From Gammaproteobacteria bacterium (GTDB lineage: Bacteria > Pseudomonadota > Gammaproteobacteria > Pseudomonadales > Halieaceae), in NCBI GenBank assembly GCA_003646415.1, contig QNFS01000003.1:1-38865 (forward strand): a stretch of 38,865 nt of DNA, in the 5' to 3' direction. The position numbers were made by a program, and so were the translations under genes. The notes beneath the pieces are model-generated. The model did not search any database. It was not told the origin of the DNA and worked only from the letters and a program-made list of their open reading frames with translations. Of this stretch, positions 1 to 10,516 are shown in pieces; within the stretch, counting starts at the first letter, position 1, and each line of letters opens with the position of its first letter.

Positions 1-633
1 CCCCGGCAGGTTCAGGCCTTTGCCGCGGGGGGCGCCGGTGCCGACAAACACCGCATCGTATCCCTTGTTAAGTATTTCTTTAAGGCTATCGACTTCGATA
101 TCAAACGTACTGGTCACGCCCATGTCGAGAATATAGTTCACTTCCTCGTCCAACACCCCGACAGGCAGGCGAAAAGACGGAATCTGGCTGCGCATCATAC
201 CGCCACCGGCAAACTGGTTGTCGTAGATATCCAGGCGGTAACCCAATGGCGCCAGGCCTCGCGCCACTGTGAGCGAAGCGGGTCCCGCTCCGATCAAAGC
301 AATGCGTTTGCCGTTTTTCTTTTTCGGGATGGCGGGCAAGCGGTCAGTGATGTCGCCCTTGTTGTCCGCCGCCACTCGCTTGAGCCGGCAAATTGCCACC
401 GGTTCCTCTTCCACTCGCACACGACGGCACGCGGGCTCGCAAGGGCGGTCACAGGTGCGCCCCAGGATTCCCGGGAACACATTGGACTGCCAGTTGACCA
501 TGTAGGCGTCGCTGTAACGCTCCCCGGCGATCAGGCGAATGTACTCCGGCACCGGCGTATGCGCCGGACAAGCGTACTGGCAATCCACTACCTTGTGGAA
601 ATACTCAGGGTTCTTGATATCAGTCGGTTTCAC
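1..633 (-). CDS. GltD-like FAD/NAD(P)H oxidoreductase, N-terminal part (cut by window edge)
   Basis: I translated this by hand because it is open at base 1 and missing from the ORF track. It gives 211 codons with no stop. The N-terminal part has the cysteine pattern of the Fe-S domain that precedes the flavin domain in glutamate synthase small subunits and their relatives (DCQYACPAHTPVPEY, then LGRTCDRPCEPACRR). A Rossmann motif follows (KRIALIGAGPASLTVARGLA), then FRLP and VGTGAPRGK, as in the GltD family. The start is a GTG; an in-frame TGA four codons upstream rules out a longer protein, and the next ATG lies inside the Fe-S domain. The Shine-Dalgarno sequence is weak. No large GltB-type subunit is visible here, so it may be a stand-alone GltD-like enzyme feeding electrons to another partner. 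The C-terminus is outside the window. Confidence 0.85.
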   Translation of the reverse strand, partial: MKPTDIKNPEYFHKVVDCQYACPAHTPVPEYIRLIAGERYSDAYMVNWQSNVFPGILGRTCDRPCEPACRRVRVEEEPVAICRLKRVAADNKGDITDRLPAIPKKKNGKRIALIGAGPASLTVARGLAPLGYRLDIYDNQFAGGGMMRSQIPSFRLPVGVLDEEVNYILDMGVTSTFDIEVDSLKEILNKGYDAVFVGTGAPRGKGLNLPG

Positions 634-791
634 TGGCGCTGCTCACTGTGTCATTTGTAATATTTAGGGCTGTGTGCAATATATGCATAAACGACAGAAT
701 TGTGTCACATGTCAGTAGGCTTTTCATTAGTGTGCGAGAGCAAATAATGTTATTTTTTCCAATACCTGACAGTAGAGGACAGGACTGGACA

Positions 792-1396
792 CTAAAACCA
801 GCCGAAAAACCAGCCGTCATTTTTAAGCTCTTCTTCACAACCAACCAGCTGCTTCTGATAGGTATTGGCTTTACGCTCGACCTTACGCGCGACACCCATC
901 AACCACTGCTTTTTACGGTAAGTGCCACGATTGAAGCCGCCGTGTCCCTCGTGGTAGGCCAGGTAAAGGCTATAGGCATCCTTGCGCGAGATCCCGCTGC
1001 GTTTGTATGATTGGTAGTTGTACCAGCCGACAAAGTCGATAGCATCACCGAAGTCATCCCGGTCTGAGCCATACCTGCCCGCGCTGCGTTTGTAATCTTT
1101 CCAGGTTGATTTTTTGGCCTGGCTATAACCATAGGAACTGGAGGGCCGTGGGCCGGGAATGAAACCGAAGATTTTCTTGCGCGGCGGTCGGGCCTTTGCC
1201 TGGAAGCGAGACTCCTGGTGCATGATAGCCATCATCACCGGTATAGGTGTACCCCACTCGTCGCTGGCGTCTTCCGCATCGTCGTACCAGCCGTCCTTCT
1301 CATAAAAGATAGAGCAAATATCATCGGTGTTTTTCGGTGGTGATGTGGTGCAGGCACCCAGAGCGAGTACACAACACAGCAGCAGTAAAGCCCGCA

Positions 1397-1397
<1 letters not shown>
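792..1397 (-). CDS. SLT-type lytic transglycosylase lipoprotein
   Basis: About 201 aa. It starts with a lipoprotein signal (MRALLLLCCVLALGAC, lipobox LGAC, lipidated Cys16), so the mature protein should be tethered to a membrane facing the periplasm. The body matches the SLT domain: MMAIMHQESRF carries the likely catalytic Glu62, followed by SSYGYSQAKKSTW and YLAYHEGHGGFNRGTY, which resemble the later conserved motifs. Known members cleave peptidoglycan glycan strands. The track starts at a TTG one codon earlier. I prefer the ATG, which overlaps the ligA stop by one base (TGATG), with GGAG upstream. It is the last gene of the smc-zipA-ligA run. The charged insert ARPPRKKIFGFIPGPRP is typical of a small lipoprotein subgroup rather than of Slt70 or MltC. 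Confidence 0.82.
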
Positions 1398-3448
<2,051 letters not shown>

Positions 3449-4366
3449 TTAGCGCGCCTTGGCCAGCAGGCGCCGCTCCAGGTCGCGGATTTGCTGCCGG
3501 CAATGTTCCAGAGTCTGTCTGGTCAATACGCTGCGCGATTCATCCAGCACATCACCACCGAGATTGCGTGAGACCGCCTGGGCGGTCTCACGCATATAAT
3601 CAAAAGCCTTCATCATATCCTCAGGGCCCGGCAGCGTGAGAAAGAACACCAGACCCGGTGTATTCATATCTGCCATGTTGTCTATGTCAAACACACCCGG
3701 TTGCATCATATTGGCAACACTGAACTGGATCGCGCCACGGCCCGCTTCGAATTCATGCCGATGAAAAAAGTTCATATCGCCCAGACGCAGATCGCAGGCC
3801 AACAGGATATGCAGGATATCCGCACCACGAAACCCGTCCGATTTGCGCGCAACGACATTGAGCATAAATACTTCCGGGTCGATATCCCGGGGCAGCCTGG
3901 TGGCAGCTGTCTTCGTTTCTGGCTCCGGCGTGGCCGCGTCCCCTGCACCCATACCATCCAGCCAATCCATGTCCCCCAGGTCCTCGGCAGAATCCGTAGA
4001 GCTCATGCCAGTTACCAGTTCCACCTCATCCGATGGAGGTTGTTCAGTTTTTTTACCAACTGCAGGCGCTGTGGTGTCGTTCTGTTGTTCGCCCTGGTGC
4101 CTGCTTGCAGTGGGCGCAGGTGATTGATCGAAGCCTGCGGCTCGCAACAGGTCGCCGCGCTCAATTACCCGGGCGCCGCCATTGGGCAGCTCTTTAAGCC
4201 AGTCAATGTCGGTGTTACGCGCCGGCCCGGCGTCTTCGGTATCGACCAACTTCACCTTGACCCGTGAGCGGCGCTCATTGCGCACCCTTCGCCAGGCATC
4301 AAGTAACACGGCTGTTATCAGCAGAACCCCGATAACAACCATCCAATCACGTATTGTTAAATCCAT
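3449..4366 (-). CDS. zipA: Cell division protein ZipA
   Basis: About 305 aa from the ATG (MDLTIRDWMVVIGVLLITAVLLDAWRR). The N-terminus is a membrane anchor with the short periplasmic end typical of ZipA. A charged and then Pro/Glu/Thr-rich linker covers roughly residues 30-165. The C-terminal FtsZ-binding domain begins near VFMLNVVARKSDGFRGADIL and contains HRHEFEAGRGAIQFSVANMMQPGVFD and LPGPEDMMKAFDYM. ZipA tethers FtsZ filaments to the inner membrane during division. The ORF track begins three codons earlier at TTG; the ATG fits the family N-terminus (MDLxIRDW). It lies 29 bases after smc and 18 bases before ligA, same strand. Confidence 0.96.
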   Translation of the reverse strand: MDLTIRDWMVVIGVLLITAVLLDAWRRVRNERRSRVKVKLVDTEDAGPARNTDIDWLKELPNGGARVIERGDLLRAAGFDQSPAPTASRHQGEQQNDTTAPAVGKKTEQPPSDEVELVTGMSSTDSAEDLGDMDWLDGMGAGDAATPEPETKTAATRLPRDIDPEVFMLNVVARKSDGFRGADILHILLACDLRLGDMNFFHRHEFEAGRGAIQFSVANMMQPGVFDIDNMADMNTPGLVFFLTLPGPEDMMKAFDYMRETAQAVSRNLGGDVLDESRSVLTRQTLEHCRQQIRDLERRLLAKAR

Positions 4367-4395
4367 CAATCCCAAGCCGCTCTATCCCTTTGTTC

Positions 4396-7300
4396 TCAGC
4401 TCGCCGCCAGTTCTGCAGCCTCTTCCACATCCACCGACACCAGGCGCGATACACCCGGTTCGTGCATTGTTACACCCATCAGTTGATCGGCCAGTTCCAT
4501 AGAAATCTTGTTGTGCGTAATAAAGATGAACTGTACTTTCTCAGACATCTCTTTCACCAGTCGCACGTAGCGACCCGTATTGGCATCATCCAGCGGCGCA
4601 TCGACCTCGTCCAGAATACAGAACGGCGCCGGGTTAAGCTGGAAGATGGAAAAGACCAGTGCGATCGCGGTCAACGCTTTCTCGCCACCAGACAGCAAAT
4701 GGATTGTACTGTTCTTTTTACCGGGGGGGCGCGCCATGATCGAGATACCGGTATTGAGCAGGTCGTCTCCGGTCATTTCAAGGTAGGCGCTGCCGCCACC
4801 AAATACCCGGGGAAACAGGTCCTGCAAACCGACGTTCACCTTGTCGAAAGTATCCCGGAAGCGGTTGCGGGTTTCCTTGTCGATCTTGCGAATGGCGGAC
4901 TCAAGCGTCTCCAGTGCAGTTGCCAAATCCTCGTTCTGGGTATCCAGGTAGTTTTTGCGCTCGGACTGCAGGTCGTACTCGTCGATAGCCGCCAGGTTGA
5001 TCGGCCCCAGGCGCGCTATACGGTTGGCCATTTGCTCCAGTGAGCGCTGCCATTCAGGCTCGTTGGCGCCCTCGGGCATGGTCTGCAGTACATCTTCCAC
5101 CTGGTGTTCACTTTCAGTCAACTGCTTCGTGATGGTCTCGCGCTGAACCTGCAGGGACTCGTTGCCGATACGTTGCTGCTCCAGTTCGCTGCGCACAGTG
5201 TCAGAGCGGTGCTCGATGGCCGCGCGCTGCTGCTCCGCCTCGCGCAACTGATAATCCACATCGGCTACCTGTTGCCGCGCATCGCCAAGTTCGCCCTCGG
5301 CCTGCAAGCGCAAGTCCAGTTGCTCTTCCAACTGCGTTTGTAATTCTTCCAGCGGGTTGTCACTTTCGCTCAGGCTGACGCTCAGGCTGTCCCTGCGCTC
5401 ACGCAACTGGGCGACCTGCCGGTCCGTGCGCTCGATGGATTCTCGCATGGCATTGAGCTGGGCCTGCAGGGACTGGTGACGCATCGCGATCTGGTGCGCG
5501 CCATCTTTATCGTGGCGTGCCTTTTGTCTGGCTTTGTCCAAAGTGCCGCGCGTGCGGTCCCGGGCGGATAGCAAATCTTCACGGCGCCGGGAGTCTATTT
5601 CCATTGTCTCGATCGCAGCCGCCAGCAGTTGGCGCGACTCAGCCATCGCCTCCTGTTCCTGGCGGAATTGACCTCTTGACTCATCTATTTCAGCGTTGAT
5701 GCGTTCACGCCGTGCATTGATCTGTTCAATCTTGGCCCGATGGGCAGATAACTGCGCGCTGGCCTCAGCGTGCTGTCGTGTACTCGCCTGCAGCTCGCGC
5801 TGACAGTCCTGCCGCTGGGCTTCCAGATGCTTGATCGCATCCTGGGACTGCAGCAGAGCCTCCTCCAGTCGTGCCTCGCTCTGTCCTTCTGACTGCAGCC
5901 TCAACTCCAGGGATTCCAGTTCCTGCTGACGCTGGATGACCCCGCCCTGCTCATCCGCCAGGCGCGTGACCCGCAACCAGTTCGGCCCCAGCCACACACC
6001 ATCGCGGGTAATAATAGATTCGTGAGCGGCCAGCGAAGAGCGTTGCGCCATGGCCAGGCTCAAATCATCAGCGACACGCACACCTGACAACAGTGCGGCC
6101 GCCCCACCCGCGCTGTGAACCCTGGACGCCAGCAATTGTGATGACTGGTGCCCGTCGGCGCCGGATTCTATCAACAGCAGTTGGCCCTGCTCCAGATTGC
6201 CGAGCATGTGACCCAGCTGACCGATGTCATCGACACACACGGCCTGCAGGTAATCGCCCAGCACAGTTTCGACCGCCAACTGCCAACCATCGTCCACTTG
6301 CATCTGTTCCAGCAGGCGGGGCTTGTCGGCAATTTGCTGAGCCTGCAACCAATCACCCACCGCCTTGTTGCCATCTTCCATGGCCGCCTGTTGCAGGGCT
6401 TCCAGGGAAGCCTGGCGTCCACGCATTTGCTGCAACTGCGAGCGCACCTGGTTCAGCTCGGTAGATTGGCCGGTATTGCTGTCGCGGGTGGACGCCAGTG
6501 TCTGTAACAGGGTTTCACTACGACCTTCGAGCCCGGCCATGGTAAGTTCGACCTCAGCAACTTGCTCGCCCAATGCTTCGATCTCGGTATCCGCCGGGCC
6601 CGATGCCAGCTCCTGTTTCTCTTCTTCCAACTGCCGCGTGCGATTCGCAATACGCTGCAACACCTGCTCCAGGTGCTGGATGCGTGATTGCTGTACCTCG
6701 GACTGTTGCCGGGGCTGGGCCGCGTGCTGATTGAATTCATCCCACTGGTGCTGCCAGTTGTGCATGGCTTCTTCAGCCTGCAGCAAGGCCTCGGCGGACG
6801 CCTCCTCCACGGCCTGCAACATCTCCAGTTCCGGGGCGAGAGTTTCAATCTCCATTTCCCAGCTGACCAGCTTGTCACGATCATCGCCCAGATGGCTTTC
6901 GGACTCCGCAAGGTCGGCCCTGGTCTGCAGCAGATCCGCGTTCAGCTGGCGCCCGCGCTCCTGCTGGTGTTTGATGGTCTGCTCGATTCTGGTGACCTCG
7001 GACCCCAGGGAATAATAGGTGGCCTGCACCTTATTGAACACGTCGGTGCGTTCCGTGTGATCTACCCGGTGCTGCTCGATAGCGGTATCAACCCGCTGGT
7101 GCTCGGCGTGGACAGCTTCCAGCTTGACTTCCAGCTCACCTATCGCCTGGGTGGTGATCCTGATCTGCCTGTCCAGTTCCTGCCACTGCAAGGCCTGTAA
7201 CTGGGCCGTGAGATCGCGCTCCTGCGCTTTGAATTCGGTATATTTCTCCGCAGCCTGCGCCTGACGCTGCAGGTGCTGCAACTGGCGCTCGAGCTCATCG

Positions 7301-7893
7301 CGCAAATCGGTCAGTCGTTCGAGGTTTTCCCGGGTGCGGCGCATCCGGCTTTCAGTTTCCTTGCGTCGCTCCTTGTACTTGGAAATACCAGCCGCCTCCT
7401 CGACGAAGACGCGCAGTTCCTCGGGCTTGGATTCGATCAGGCGGCTGATCATACCCTGTTCGATAATGGCGTAGCTGCGCGGACCCAGGCCTGTACCCAG
7501 GAAAATATCGGTGATATCGCGGCGTCGGCATCGGGTGCCGTTGAGAAAGTATTCGGACTGGCCCTCGCGGACCACCAGGCGCCTGATGGAAATCTCGGCG
7601 TAGCTGGCGTATTCGCCACCGACACCGCCGTCACTGTTATCAAACACCAGCTCGATAGAGGCTTGCCCCACCGGCTGTCGATTAACCGAGCCGTTGAAGA
7701 TGACATCCGCCATGGACTCACCACGCAGATTCTTGGCGGAACTCTCCCCCATAACCCAACGCACAGCATCGATGATATTGGATTTTCCACAGCCATTGGG
7801 ACCGACCACGGCGCACATATTGCCTGGAAAATTGACCGTCGTGGGATCGACGAAGGACTTGAAACCCGCCAGCTTGATAGACTTTAGTCGCAT
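4396..7893 (-). CDS. smc: Chromosome segregation ATPase Smc
   Basis: 1165 aa, the normal length for Smc. The N-terminal ATPase half has Walker A (VGPNGCGKSN, residues 30-39) and the typical start MRLKSIKLAGFKSFVDPT. Long heptad-rich coiled coils full of Gln/Glu/Leu follow. A hinge lies around residues 500-640 (GDYLQAVCVDDIGQLGHML to LLSGVRVADDL). The C-terminal half has the ABC signature (LLSGGEKALTAIALVFSI) and Walker B with D-loop (FCILDEVDAPLDDAN). It compacts and organises the chromosome, usually with ScpA/ScpB, which are not in this window. Its ATG is 34 bases downstream of a clear -10 element, so it heads the smc-zipA-ligA-transglycosylase unit. The Shine-Dalgarno sequence is weak. Confidence 0.98.
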   Translation of the reverse strand: MRLKSIKLAGFKSFVDPTTVNFPGNMCAVVGPNGCGKSNIIDAVRWVMGESSAKNLRGESMADVIFNGSVNRQPVGQASIELVFDNSDGGVGGEYASYAEISIRRLVVREGQSEYFLNGTRCRRRDITDIFLGTGLGPRSYAIIEQGMISRLIESKPEELRVFVEEAAGISKYKERRKETESRMRRTRENLERLTDLRDELERQLQHLQRQAQAAEKYTEFKAQERDLTAQLQALQWQELDRQIRITTQAIGELEVKLEAVHAEHQRVDTAIEQHRVDHTERTDVFNKVQATYYSLGSEVTRIEQTIKHQQERGRQLNADLLQTRADLAESESHLGDDRDKLVSWEMEIETLAPELEMLQAVEEASAEALLQAEEAMHNWQHQWDEFNQHAAQPRQQSEVQQSRIQHLEQVLQRIANRTRQLEEEKQELASGPADTEIEALGEQVAEVELTMAGLEGRSETLLQTLASTRDSNTGQSTELNQVRSQLQQMRGRQASLEALQQAAMEDGNKAVGDWLQAQQIADKPRLLEQMQVDDGWQLAVETVLGDYLQAVCVDDIGQLGHMLGNLEQGQLLLIESGADGHQSSQLLASRVHSAGGAAALLSGVRVADDLSLAMAQRSSLAAHESIITRDGVWLGPNWLRVTRLADEQGGVIQRQQELESLELRLQSEGQSEARLEEALLQSQDAIKHLEAQRQDCQRELQASTRQHAEASAQLSAHRAKIEQINARRERINAEIDESRGQFRQEQEAMAESRQLLAAAIETMEIDSRRREDLLSARDRTRGTLDKARQKARHDKDGAHQIAMRHQSLQAQLNAMRESIERTDRQVAQLRERRDSLSVSLSESDNPLEELQTQLEEQLDLRLQAEGELGDARQQVADVDYQLREAEQQRAAIEHRSDTVRSELEQQRIGNESLQVQRETITKQLTESEHQVEDVLQTMPEGANEPEWQRSLEQMANRIARLGPINLAAIDEYDLQSERKNYLDTQNEDLATALETLESAIRKIDKETRNRFRDTFDKVNVGLQDLFPRVFGGGSAYLEMTGDDLLNTGISIMARPPGKKNSTIHLLSGGEKALTAIALVFSIFQLNPAPFCILDEVDAPLDDANTGRYVRLVKEMSEKVQFIFITHNKISMELADQLMGVTMHEPGVSRLVSVDVEEAAELAAS

Positions 7894-7926
7894 ATAACTT
7901 TAAGCATATACTGTATCTTGCTGTTT

Positions 7927-7954
7927 ATTATAGGTTTATGCCGGTTTTTGCCAA
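7927..7954 (-). promoter_or_regulatory. Sigma70-like promoter of the smc operon
   Basis: On the minus strand, TTGGCA (7954-7949) is followed after 16 bases by a perfect TATAAT (7932-7927). Transcription would begin about 25-30 bases before the smc ATG, leaving a very short leader. No other promoter in the smc-zipA-ligA run looks as good. Confidence 0.7.
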
Positions 7955-8020
7955 TTTTGCCCCGACACCGAAACACAAGATGTAGTGTATAGGCTTTAAT
8001 CGAGCAACACTATACCTGAA

Positions 8021-8243
8021 CCTGAGAAAAGCGAAAAATTAGTTTTAAGGCAAAATACATACTTTTAGTACGCTGCATCGGCTCCGCTGCGCGGTAAGGG
8101 TGATGAAAGCTCCAGTGGCAGCTGCTTTCGGGAGTTCTTTGCCTTGCAAAGGCATGAAGTTTTAACTGAGCATAGCAAAGAACTCCCGGAGGCAGCGGGA
8201 CGCAGCATCTCCCGTCTGAAGTAAGCGCCATTCGGTTTCTAGG
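8021..8243. repeat. Palindromic repeat with one IS1380/MITE-like end
   Basis: This fills most of the 370-base space between smc and ccmI; I see no gene in it. The centre holds a 21-bp inverted repeat with two mismatches (8122-8142 against 8175-8195, core GGGAGTTCTTTGC), whose arms continue less perfectly outward. The right end, read inward, is CCTAGAAACCGAATGG. Its first 11 bases are the same as the ends of the well-bounded element at 38588-38749. The left end (CCTGAGAAAAGCGAA) is only a degenerate match, and the flanking pentamers (CTGAA, TTTAA) are not a clean duplication. The boundaries are therefore approximate. It may be an old, decayed insertion of the same family, or a different hairpin repeat. 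Confidence 0.5.
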
Positions 8244-8265
8244 TTTAAAGTATTTTGGTCCGTAA

Positions 8266-9501
8266 TCAGCTGTCTTTGGCCCGCAGAACAATATCCAGTG
8301 GCTCAGTATCCATGGTGGGCGCCAGGGGTCCCACCTGTCCCAGCCAACTGGCACCGGCCTCCCCCGGGCGACCATCCCGGGACACCTGAACGATCACCAC
8401 GATAGACTCGGTTTCAGACAACTTCTGGCCCACCATGGAATTACTGTCATCCAGACGCAGGGTAATGGGCAGTTGGCTGCCCTGCAGCCGCTGCACAGCA
8501 ATTGGCATACGGCTGTCAGACGCGGCATTTCGCGCCAGTATGAACACCGTATCCGCAGGATTGACAGCGCCCCCTGCCGGGAGAACTACACGCACAGTAA
8601 CGCCCGCACTCGCCACAGCGGCCCCTGTTGCGGGCGCATCAGCAACCGTCCCGGCCGCATCGGTAGTTGACACGACCTCCGGTTGTCCGGCTACATCCAG
8701 TTGCTCCTGTGCGGTTCTAATCACGCTGGCGATCATTCGAGCGCTTTCAGAATCAGGGGTCTCAGTCGCCAGCAGCCTCTGCCAATACTCTATTGCCGCG
8801 CGATACTGTTGCTGCTCAAAGGAAGCCATCCCCAACAACCCCAACGCCGTACGCTGGTGTGGGTCAATGGCCAGGGCCTGTTCGGCCTGTAAACGGCCAG
8901 CCTCGTTCAATGTACGGCCGGCGGCGAGATATTCCGCCTGGGCCGCATAGGCCAGGGCCTGGGCATCCTGTGGCGCGTCCTGGGCCAGGGCGCCATAAGT
9001 CTGCGCCGCCCTCACATAATCCTGTTGGCCCATATAGTAACGGCCCAGCATTGCCACATAATGCTGGTTATCCGGGCGCTGCGCGGAACGGACCTCAATA
9101 TCGCGCATCAAGCGCTGCATGTCCTCGGGGGTAGTACTTTCATCAAGGCTCTCCAACTGACGCACAATCATCACATCGGGCGCGGCGCCAAGTACGTAGT
9201 ACAGGCTCGAAGAGGCAAGCGCTACCAGCGGCAGCAGAATCCACAAGGGAAATGAATGACTGGCTGCTGTACGCGAAACAACAGGCGCATGTTGCTGCTC
9301 ATCCTCGAGCAGACGCAACCTGGCATCATCGCGCAGTGCGTCGCCGCCCTCGCGGGCCAACTCTGCTTCGCGCAGTCGATACCACTGAAGATTGGCCCGC
9401 GCCAGGTCCTCATCAGCACCCCCCGGGCGCTTTTTGGGAAACAGGTAAAATAGTCCGCTGAGCAATACCAGGCCACCACAGGCAATGATAAACGTGGTCA
9501 A
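8266..9501 (-). CDS. ccmI: Cytochrome c maturation protein CcmI
   Basis: 411 aa. CcmI delivers apocytochrome c to the CcmF/H heme-ligation complex. The N-terminus has a membrane segment (FIIACGGLVLLSGLFYLFP), a basic cytoplasmic loop, and a second membrane segment near residues 88-107 (FPLWILLPLVALASSSLYYV). A periplasmic TPR region follows (HYVAMLGRYYMGQQDYVRAAQTYGALAQDAP, then ALGLLGMASFEQQQYRAAIEYWQRLL). The C-terminal domain carries VRVVLPAGGAVNPADTVFILARNA, as in long CcmI proteins. The start codon is TTG, overlapping the ccmH stop as TTGA, with AGGA just upstream; no better in-frame ATG exists. It is the last gene of the ccm operon. Confidence 0.93.
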   Translation of the reverse strand: MTTFIIACGGLVLLSGLFYLFPKKRPGGADEDLARANLQWYRLREAELAREGGDALRDDARLRLLEDEQQHAPVVSRTAASHSFPLWILLPLVALASSSLYYVLGAAPDVMIVRQLESLDESTTPEDMQRLMRDIEVRSAQRPDNQHYVAMLGRYYMGQQDYVRAAQTYGALAQDAPQDAQALAYAAQAEYLAAGRTLNEAGRLQAEQALAIDPHQRTALGLLGMASFEQQQYRAAIEYWQRLLATETPDSESARMIASVIRTAQEQLDVAGQPEVVSTTDAAGTVADAPATGAAVASAGVTVRVVLPAGGAVNPADTVFILARNAASDSRMPIAVQRLQGSQLPITLRLDDSNSMVGQKLSETESIVVIVQVSRDGRPGEAGASWLGQVGPLAPTMDTEPLDIVLRAKDS

Positions 9502-9977
9502 GAATCCTGCTCCGTTTTATCCAGAAGGGTCTGCAATTGCCGTTGTTCATCGGTGCTCAGTTGCTGCTCAGCCAGGGCGGAGCCGCCCCGGCGCGAGCGC
9601 AGGGTCAGAAAGGCAACGACCAGTCCGACCAGTAACAACAGTGCCGGAGCCAGCCACAGTATCGCGGTAGCGCCGCTGAAACGCGGGCGATAGCGCACAA
9701 ACTCACCATAGCGCGCCACCATATAATCCAGTATTTCCTCATCAGATGCACCCTGCTCAAGCTGCTGGTACAGGAGCTTGCGCAAGTCCTGGGCAATCGG
9801 CGCATTGGAGTCGGCGATATTCTGGTTCTGGCACTTGGGACAGCGCAGCTCAGTGCTTAGCTGCCGATAGCGCAATTCCAGTTCTGGATTACTGAACTCA
9901 TAGGTCTCGATAACAGCCACAGCCCGGCCCGCAACAAGTAGCAGAGCAAATACCAGGGTACAACGCAGAAAATTCAT
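9498..9977 (-). CDS. ccmH: Cytochrome c maturation protein CcmH
   Basis: 159 aa. A signal peptide or anchor (FLRCTLVFALLLVAGRAVA) precedes the periplasmic redox domain with the LRCPKCQNQNIADSNAPIA motif, cysteines 46 and 49. A C-terminal membrane helix (AILWLAPALLLLVGLVVAFLTL) anchors it. CcmH is thought to reduce the apocytochrome CXXCH thiols before heme attachment. Its length matches short, Pseudomonas-type CcmH; the TPR part fused in E. coli is here the separate CcmI. The ATG overlaps the ccmG stop by four bases and the ccmI start overlaps its own stop, so translation is probably coupled. Confidence 0.95.
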   Translation of the reverse strand: MNFLRCTLVFALLLVAGRAVAVIETYEFSNPELELRYRQLSTELRCPKCQNQNIADSNAPIAQDLRKLLYQQLEQGASDEEILDYMVARYGEFVRYRPRFSGATAILWLAPALLLLVGLVVAFLTLRSRRGGSALAEQQLSTDEQRQLQTLLDKTEQDS

Positions 9978-10516
9978 TGGCTGGCGGCTCCCGCGTTCAG
10001 CTCCATATAAAGCGGCTCCAGGATGGTCCGCCAGACACGGTCATCCACCACTCCCACATGGCGATAGCGAATCACACCGGCGGCGTCCACCAGATAGGTT
10101 TCCGGCGCCCCGTAAACACCCAGATCCAGCCCCAGGGTCCCTTCCCGGTCGGCGATGTTTGCCACATAGGGGTTGCCCAGTTCATCCAGCCAGCGCAGGG
10201 CGTCGGCATCGTCGTCCTTGTAGTTAACACCGTAAATGGGGGTGCCCCGATCCGCGAGCACTTGCAGGTAGGGATGTTCCACGCGGCAGGACACACACCA
10301 GGTAGCCCACACGTTGAGCAGCACAACCCGGCCCACCACGTCATTGCGCGATATCAGCCGATCCTGCCCCAGGCTGGGCAACGTAAATTCCGGCAGCGGG
10401 TTATCGATCAGCGCCGAGGGCATCTCCCGCGGATCCAATTCCAGACCACGGAACAGGAACAGGGCCAGTACCGCGAACAGTACCAGCGGGACAAACAGCT
10501 TGAGTCTAGGCCCCAT
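9974..10516 (-). CDS. ccmG: Thiol:disulfide interchange protein CcmG/DsbE
   Basis: 180 aa from the ATG at 10516. The track start at 10726 lies deep inside ccmF and is wrong. The N-terminus is a membrane anchor ([19 protein letters not shown]). The thioredoxin fold follows, with the active site WATWCVSCRVEHP (Cys74 and Cys77) and the later segment GVYGAPETYLVDAAGVIRYRHVG, which holds the cis-proline. In this family the protein is a reductant in the periplasm that keeps apocytochrome c or CcmH thiols reduced. The start overlaps the end of ccmF by 11 bases and has a strong GGGAGG six bases upstream. Confidence 0.95.
   Translation of the reverse strand: MGPRLKLFVPLVLFAVLALFLFRGLELDPREMPSALIDNPLPEFTLPSLGQDRLISRNDVVGRVVLLNVWATWCVSCRVEHPYLQVLADRGTPIYGVNYKDDDADALRWLDELGNPYVANIADREGTLGLDLGVYGAPETYLVDAAGVIRYRHVGVVDDRVWRTILEPLYMELNAGAASQ

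Noticed and set aside
620-895. 91-aa minus-strand ORF between the GltD-like and transglycosylase genes
   Set aside because: It overlaps both real genes in another frame and its translation has no recognisable features; the Arg/Ser-rich composition is that of a shadow ORF.
7273-7887. 204-aa plus-strand ORF antisense to smc
   Set aside because: smc is unmistakable on the other strand; long open antisense frames are common in GC-rich genes.
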